From Nanobdellota archaeon (GTDB lineage Archaea > Nanoarchaeota > Nanoarchaeia > Parvarchaeales > Parvarchaeaceae), in NCBI GenBank assembly GCA_021796445.1, contig JAKACB010000041.1:1-5734 (forward strand): a DNA stretch of 5,734 nt, written 5' to 3'. Below, in pieces: positions 1 to 3,468 of this stretch. How positions within the stretch are numbered: the first letter of the stretch is position 1; every line of letters starts with the position of its first letter. Below the pieces are notes generated by a model. That model was not told the origin of the DNA. It saw nothing but the letters and a program-made list of their open reading frames with translations, and did not search any database. The position numbers and the translations under genes are program-made.

Positions 1-731
1 AGAGTTCAGGATTTACTCTACATGGAGTATTGCATATCCCAAAAAAGCCAACCAGGAATGCTGTCATATTTGCAAACGGATTTCCGGACAACTACCTTGA
101 TTATCATCTTCCAATTATTGCAGCACGCTCATTCTACGAAAATGGTTTTGCTGCTCTCAGGTTCAATCCGAGAGGAAGGTATCCGAGCAACGGATCCCTT
201 CTGAAACACGGGGGCATAATGAGCCAAGCTAAGGACACTGAGAATGCAATAAGGTTTTTGAAGAAACAGGGCTTCAAAAATATAGGGTTAGTAGGCCATA
301 GCTTCGGAGGTGCAGCTTCGATAGCCGCTGATAAACGGTATGTCAGTGCCATTGTCCTATGGGACCCTTCACATCCAAGCCCTCTTAACAAGTTTTATAA
401 CAAAAAACCTATAATCAGTGCAATAAACAAGCAAGGTTACTATATAGATAAAAGGGGAGAATCATTAATCGGAACTGCTTTTGTAAAAGAAACACAAGAG
501 TTTGATAAGGTGTGGAGAAATAAACTATCAGATAAAAAAATGCCTCCTGTCCTTTTCATAACTGGGAGCAAATCTATTCTGCTCAAATACGTGGATGAAT
601 ATTACAACATTGTAAAAAGTTCAAAATCTTTAAAAGTTATAAAGGATGCTAAGCATACTTTCGACAACCATGAACATGAAAAGATTCTGCTTAAAGAAAC
701 TGCTGCATGGCTAAAGAGATACGCCACTTGA
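1..731 (+). CDS. Alpha/beta hydrolase, 5' end cut off by the window
   Basis: Predicted cytoplasmic serine hydrolase (esterase or acyl-hydrolase type); substrate not predictable. The frame is open to the left edge from base 3. The residues before the TTG at 30 read SSGFTLHGVLHIPKKP, the usual first strands of this fold, so the real start lies upstream and TTG 30 is not the start. Numbering from codon 30: the nucleophile elbow GHSFGG puts Ser at 91 (bases 300-302) and the general base is probably His209 in AKHTF. The loop after strand 3 reads FNPRGRYPSNGS where relatives have D-x-RG-x-G-x-S-x-G. The usual Asp after strand 7 is not in its expected place: GSKS has Ser182, so Asp189 or Asp112 would have to serve. 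The usual HG oxyanion motif is NG (N17-G18). No signal peptide is seen in the visible part. It converges with the TraB-like gene, 19 bases apart. The fold is secure; the activity is not. Confidence 0.85.
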   Translation, partial: SSGFTLHGVLHIPKKPTRNAVIFANGFPDNYLDYHLPIIAARSFYENGFAALRFNPRGRYPSNGSLLKHGGIMSQAKDTENAIRFLKKQGFKNIGLVGHSFGGAASIAADKRYVSAIVLWDPSHPSPLNKFYNKKPIISAINKQGYYIDKRGESLIGTAFVKETQEFDKVWRNKLSDKKMPPVLFITGSKSILLKYVDEYYNIVKSSKSLKVIKDAKHTFDNHEHEKILLKETAAWLKRYAT

Positions 732-748
732 AATATTATGTGCATGAG

Positions 749-784
749 ATTCAAGAAGATGCAGCTTTTACTGACTTCTTGAAT
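749..784. terminator. Inverted repeat at the convergent gene ends, possible bidirectional terminator
   Basis: ATTCAAGAAG (749-758) and CTTCTTGAAT (775-784) are perfect 10-base inverted arms with a 16-base loop, and CAG/CTG inside the loop can extend the pairing. It lies where the hydrolase and the TraB-like gene converge and covers the last codons of the latter. Archaeal intrinsic termination depends mainly on U-tracts rather than hairpins, and only a TTTT is present inside the loop, so a termination role is a guess. It could instead stabilise both 3' ends. Confidence 0.3.
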
Positions 785-1632
785 TCATCAAAGTTAGAAA
801 GAGCTTCTACAAAGTCTTTAATTGTTTTTATAGACTTACCAACTGCTTTATAGACACGATGTTCCTGTTTTATGCTGCTATCCTTGCCGTCTGCATACAC
901 AACCTCATATTCTAAGATACTCCTTGCAAGGATTATCTTATTCTGCTTTGTAAGACTACTACGTTCAGAATTCAATGCAATATTATACATCTTCCAACGG
1001 GCTTTTTCGAGTTCATGTATGTAACTATCTTCCCGTTCTTCGTACGCTATGTGCTCTTTTCTAAGATACTTCTTTATGGCAGCCGTATGGACATAATTAG
1101 CGTAAACCAAAGTATCTCCAGGATTGTTTTTTGCTATATCTGCAACAATAGCAGACATGTGCTCTTCTCTTAGCATACACTGTTTTGCAGATAATCTCTG
1201 AAATTCTGTATATAACTGAAAGAGCTTATCTGCAGTTCCAGTTTCATTAATGTGTGATTTTGCATATTTTAAATATTCATTGAATCTCTGATATCTTGGA
1301 ATTATTGCACTGGAGATATGTTTTACTGTTCCTTCAAATTTGGGTTCTATTGACACTACTTCCTTTATTCCTTCATATTTCTGTGTCATTTTCAGGAATG
1401 TATATGGTGCAATCACTCTTCTTTTGCCAAATTCATGCTCAACTACTGTTCTTACTTGTCTATCATTCAAATCTCTGAAATGCTTCAACGCTACTGTTGT
1501 GTACTTGTCATTCTCAAATTCCGCAGCAACTACGCCGTCGCTATCATTAACTTTTCTAAGTATCGATTTAAGTTCAGCTTTTTCAGTAGGATCAACATGT
1601 GTGGATCCAAATATGTACAATCTAACAGGCAT
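751..1632 (-). CDS. TraB/GumN/TIKI-like protein, soluble
   Basis: Probable member of the TraB/PrgY-GumN-TIKI superfamily, which includes the TIKI metalloproteases and pheromone-shutdown proteins; no substrate can be named here. The call rests on spaced motifs. An N-terminal G-x-x-H (GSTH, 9-12) follows a short strand. An acidic AAEFEND (37-43) matches the family glutamate after strand 2. Arg155 with Met159 in LREEHMSAI, then a strand ending in H182 (NYVH) before an AAIKKYL helix, matches the second half. The second G-x-x-H is N-x-x-H here. There is no signal peptide and no membrane helix, although many archaeal TraB proteins carry C-terminal helices; the last 100 residues are Lys/Glu-rich and helical. 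I chose ATG 1632 (293 aa) over TTG 1650 (299 aa): GGT lies 6 bases before it, and a TATA-like TTTATA at 1673-1668 predicts transcription starting near 1645, inside the longer form's first codons. The small two-Cys gene ends 49 bases upstream. Confidence 0.62.
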   Translation of the reverse strand: MPVRLYIFGSTHVDPTEKAELKSILRKVNDSDGVVAAEFENDKYTTVALKHFRDLNDRQVRTVVEHEFGKRRVIAPYTFLKMTQKYEGIKEVVSIEPKFEGTVKHISSAIIPRYQRFNEYLKYAKSHINETGTADKLFQLYTEFQRLSAKQCMLREEHMSAIVADIAKNNPGDTLVYANYVHTAAIKKYLRKEHIAYEEREDSYIHELEKARWKMYNIALNSERSSLTKQNKIILARSILEYEVVYADGKDSSIKQEHRVYKAVGKSIKTIKDFVEALSNFDEFKKSVKAASS

Positions 1633-1667
1633 AAAATTACCATTAATCAATACAAAGGCTAATTTAG

Positions 1668-1673
1668 TATAAA
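1668..1673 (-). promoter_or_regulatory. TATA-like box for the TraB-like gene
   Basis: On the minus strand TTTATA lies in an A/T-only stretch about 38 bases before ATG 1632. With the usual archaeal spacing of about 25 bases, transcription would begin near 1645, giving a short leader of about 13 bases that holds the GGT ribosome-site remnant. The gene could therefore be transcribed independently of the gene before it. The whole region is AT-rich, so a chance match is possible. Confidence 0.4.
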
Positions 1674-1681
1674 TATTAAAT

Positions 1682-1894
1682 TTATTTTCTCATGATCGAG
1701 GTAAATTCTCTTATCTCTCCAGTTTTTACAGCCCGTACAAACCTGTTAAAATGCTCGACAGACATATCTGCTCTATTCCCTTTTTTGTCTATTAGGCTAA
1801 TTACCTGTTTTTGTTCATCAATTACAAACTTTGGGCATGTACCACTAACGGTACACACCATGCCTGGATCCGCATCGTATATCAATTTTTCCAT
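1682..1894 (-). CDS. Small two-cysteine protein, DUF397-like in outline
   Basis: A 70-residue soluble protein of unknown function. Cys14 and Cys20 (C-x5-C, VCTVSGTC) are followed by two predicted strands (KFVIDE, VISLIDKKGN) and a helix ending FNRFVRAVKTGEI. Cysteine first, then a strand with an Asp-Lys turn, then an aromatic-x2-F-x2-x-V-K-x-G-E ending is the layout of the DUF397 family, small actinobacterial proteins usually paired with HTH regulators. I see only the pattern similarity, not proof of homology. The cysteines could bind metal or form a disulfide. The ATG at 1894 is preferred over ATG 1909 (75 aa) because GGTGG at 1903-1899 precedes it by 4 bases and the upstream ATG has no ribosome site. 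It lies between the Lrp-type regulator (150 bases upstream, same strand) and the TraB-like gene (49 bases downstream). It is real by its ribosome site and coding character; its function is open. Confidence 0.65.
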   Translation of the reverse strand: MEKLIYDADPGMVCTVSGTCPKFVIDEQKQVISLIDKKGNRADMSVEHFNRFVRAVKTGEIREFTSIMRK

Positions 1895-1898
1895 TTTT

Positions 1899-1903
1899 CC
1901 ACC
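1899..1903 (-). promoter_or_regulatory. Ribosome binding site GGTGG that selects the start at 1894
   Basis: GGTGG complements the pyrimidine-rich 3' end of archaeal 16S rRNA. It falls four bases before ATG 1894 and inside the coding part of the longer ATG-1909 reading, which argues for the shorter protein. Confidence 0.55.
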
Positions 1904-2044
1904 AATCATACAATTAACTAAGTTCAGAAGGTATCAAATCAATCTGTTGAATCCCTATACATAATCAAACATTCCTAAAACATCACATTTTTGAATGCAG
2001 TACAAAATACTATCTGTCTGTCTGATTTTTATACCTATCTGAGA

Positions 2045-3103
2045 TTATTTAAAAAGGTCAATCCTTGAGAGTTTAACACCATTTTTATCGATTAATTTAC
2101 CCCATTCAGAATAATCATTTTTATTAAAAGGCCACGCCCCTACGATTAAAGAGGTCAATATGCTCTTTTCAAACCTTGGATACTCACTTTTCCATAATCT
2201 ATCAAAAAGGTTTGGTCCTTTGGAATCTAATTCATAGCCATTCTTAAAATTACAGAAGAACACGGAGTCGAAATATCCGGAAGTATCATAAATTACAGAA
2301 TAATCTGTAGTTATACTATACTTATCATTTTTATATACAAGTTCATTAATTAGCATTGTCTGTAATTTAGGTTTATGGTCTTCATTTGGCATCAGGGAAA
2401 TCGTAAAAAACAACCACAGGCGTTTATCTGGATTCTGTATGCATGTAGTAAATCTCTTTATTACGCCCTTTCTAGTCAAACTATTAATTAAATATATAAT
2501 CTTCATTTGTGATAATTTTGTGGATTCAGATAGATCCTTTACTTTAGCTCTAGAGTTTATAATAAGTTTTTCAAGCAAAATTTTCTCTGATTTATTTATT
2601 TTATCACTTTCTTTTATAATGTTAAGTCTTATTGGCATAAACCCATCAGCAATAGCATTAAGTGTTGCTACTTTAACCAAAGGTCTGTACTGGCTAAATC
2701 CTACCCTGAATGAAAATAACCATTTTATATAACTGGGCTGATCAAATGCAACTATGTGCAGTATTAGATCAAAATCTCCTGTAGCAAGATATGCATTCTG
2801 AACAACAGGATCTTTTTCAAGGACTTTCTTTAAAAGATTTATATCTGGGACTCTTTCCTGAAACTTTATTGCAATTATCCTAGGTTCCGAAAAACCAAGA
2901 AGGTTTGTATCTACATCCAATGTATACTTAAGGTTGTACTTTTCCTCACACTCCTTAAGGCACTTGGAAAGCGTATGATGGGATATTCCAAACTTGCGCT
3001 CAAGCTCCTTTATCGAAACCCTTGAATTAAGGTAAAGCTCCTTAAGCAGCTCATGAGGAAGTTTTTCCTTAATTCTCTTCCTCTGATCAGATGATGCAGA
3101 CAT
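2045..3103 (-). CDS. Tandem Lrp/AsnC-like transcription regulator (two HTH-RAM units)
   Basis: DNA-binding regulator of 352 residues, about twice the usual 150 of Lrp/AsnC proteins. Numbered from ATG 3103: the first winged helix-turn-helix spans about 17-50 (VSIKELERKFGISHHTLSKCL). A RAM-type sensor region follows at about 74-125, with the typical A-T-G-D-F-D-L-I-L-H-I-V strand turn. A second helix-turn-helix lies at about 172-212 (AKVKDLSESTKLSQMKIIYL), then a more divergent RAM-like half to about 325 in which S-G-Y-F-D-S-V-F-F stands for the first half's TGDFDLILH. RAM domains commonly bind amino acids or other small molecules; no effector can be named. ATG 3103 is preferred to GTG 3112 because TATAATAA at 3133-3126 lies about 26 bases upstream, fitting a leaderless message. 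It is divergent from the exported-protein gene, and Lrp-type proteins often regulate themselves and their neighbours, so both are candidate targets. The family call is firm; the target is inferred. Confidence 0.82.
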   Translation of the reverse strand: MSASSDQRKRIKEKLPHELLKELYLNSRVSIKELERKFGISHHTLSKCLKECEEKYNLKYTLDVDTNLLGFSEPRIIAIKFQERVPDINLLKKVLEKDPVVQNAYLATGDFDLILHIVAFDQPSYIKWLFSFRVGFSQYRPLVKVATLNAIADGFMPIRLNIIKESDKINKSEKILLEKLIINSRAKVKDLSESTKLSQMKIIYLINSLTRKGVIKRFTTCIQNPDKRLWLFFTISLMPNEDHKPKLQTMLINELVYKNDKYSITTDYSVIYDTSGYFDSVFFCNFKNGYELDSKGPNLFDRLWKSEYPRFEKSILTSLIVGAWPFNKNDYSEWGKLIDKNGVKLSRIDLFK

Positions 3104-3125
3104 GTTATGCACAAAATTTAATTAT

Positions 3126-3133
3126 TTATTATA
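3126..3133 (-). promoter_or_regulatory. TATA-like box of the regulator gene, leaderless start
   Basis: TATAATAA on the minus strand is centred about 26 bases before ATG 3103, the spacing expected when transcription begins at the start codon. No GG-rich ribosome site precedes either candidate start, which supports a leaderless message. The surrounding 100 bases are about 12 percent GC, so other TATA-like strings exist nearby. Confidence 0.45.
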
Positions 3134-3173
3134 CTATGTTAAATTATAACCAAATATATTACAAAATATATAA

Positions 3174-3201
3174 TATTTCTTGTATTATATTTTATTTCTT
3201 G
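3174..3201. repeat. Direct repeat TATTTCTTG, possible operator
   Basis: TATTTCTTG occurs at 3174-3182 and again at 3193-3201, 19 bases start to start, in the AT-rich arm between the regulator promoter and the GC-rich island. Two similarly facing sites about two helical turns apart would suit a regulator that binds as an oligomer, such as the divergent Lrp-like protein. Low sequence complexity makes chance repetition quite possible. Confidence 0.2.
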
Positions 3202-3225
3202 CAATAAGTATTTAAATCATGTATG

Positions 3226-3335
3226 TGCAAGCCTGTACTGGTGGTAAATTGGCAGGCATGCAAGCGGTAAAAGAAATGATCAGAGCATGCTAGTTAAAAC
3301 CCTATCCAACCCAGCTGCTGGATCTTCCAGCAGCT
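3226..3335. ncRNA. Candidate structured RNA: GC-rich island with two hairpins
   Basis: By my count this 110-base stretch is about 48 percent GC (53 of 110), while the 100-base arms at 3121-3220 and 3361-3460 are each about 12 percent. It begins with arms TGCAAGCCTG (3226-3235) and CAGGCATGCA (3253-3262), which pair except for one A-A mismatch around a 17-base loop. It ends with a perfect 10-base hairpin, AGCTGCTGGA/TCCAGCAGCT (3313-3335), with a TCT loop. GCATGC recurs at 3256-3261 and 3285-3290 and could give an alternative pairing. No long reading frame crosses it. A TATA-like TATTTAAAT (3209-3217) would start a plus-strand transcript near 3238, just inside the first hairpin, so the strand and exact ends are unsettled. 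I tried tRNA, H/ACA and C/D box readings and found no fit. It could also be a structured leader or a DNA binding site. Confidence 0.4.
3313..3335. repeat. Perfect 10-base-pair hairpin with a TCT loop
   Basis: AGCTGCTGGA, TCT, then TCCAGCAGCT: a perfect inverted repeat, with six G-C pairs of ten, and the strongest hairpin I found in the window. It is followed by TTATGCTT on the plus strand. It may close the 3' end of the candidate RNA, act as a terminator, or be a palindromic protein-binding site in the divergent control region. Confidence 0.7.
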
Positions 3336-3350
3336 TTATGCTTAGCTATA

Positions 3351-3460
3351 ATGTGCAAGACAAAATAACTACAATATTTAAGAATGTAAATATTAACTTA
3401 TAGTATATATTCATATATTTTAATACCTATAATTATACTAAAATATATGATTTATAAAAA
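3351..3460 (+). promoter_or_regulatory. AT-rich promoter region of the exported-protein gene
   Basis: Below the GC-rich island the DNA drops again to about 12 percent GC and holds several TATA-like strings. AAATATAT (3441-3448) is centred about 25 bases before ATG 3469 and would give a leaderless message from that start. TTTATAAA (3451-3458) would instead start transcription near 3480 and favour the ATG at 3493. ATGTGCAAG at 3351-3359 repeats the sequence at 3223-3231, so the same nine bases flank the island on both sides. I see no coding frame here. Confidence 0.45.
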
Positions 3461-3468
3461 GTGGTGGG

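Noticed and set aside
30..32. TTG 30 as the hydrolase start
   Set aside because: The same frame is open to the left edge and the upstream residues continue the expected first strands of the fold, so the gene starts outside the window.
22..204. 60-residue frame from ATG 22 on the plus strand
   Set aside because: It overlaps the hydrolase in another frame; the hydrolase frame has the nucleophile elbow and runs to a normal stop, and this one has no domain character.
1340..1672. 110-residue plus-strand frame opposite the TraB-like gene
   Set aside because: It is antisense to a gene with family motifs and a promoter; its composition (Ser, Leu, Phe runs) is that of a complementary-strand shadow.
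2013..2024. Three tandem TCTG units downstream of the regulator
   Set aside because: Three copies of a tetranucleotide are too few to call a functional or variable repeat.
2439..2732. 97-residue hydrophobic plus-strand frame opposite the regulator
   Set aside because: Its membrane-like hydrophobicity comes from reading the complement of Lys/Asn/Ile-rich codons in the clear Lrp-type gene.
3226..3335. tRNA, H/ACA or C/D box RNA in the GC-rich island
   Set aside because: I found no T-loop consensus or cloverleaf on either strand, no ACA after the last hairpin, and only a one-mismatch C-box-like ATGATCA without a D box.
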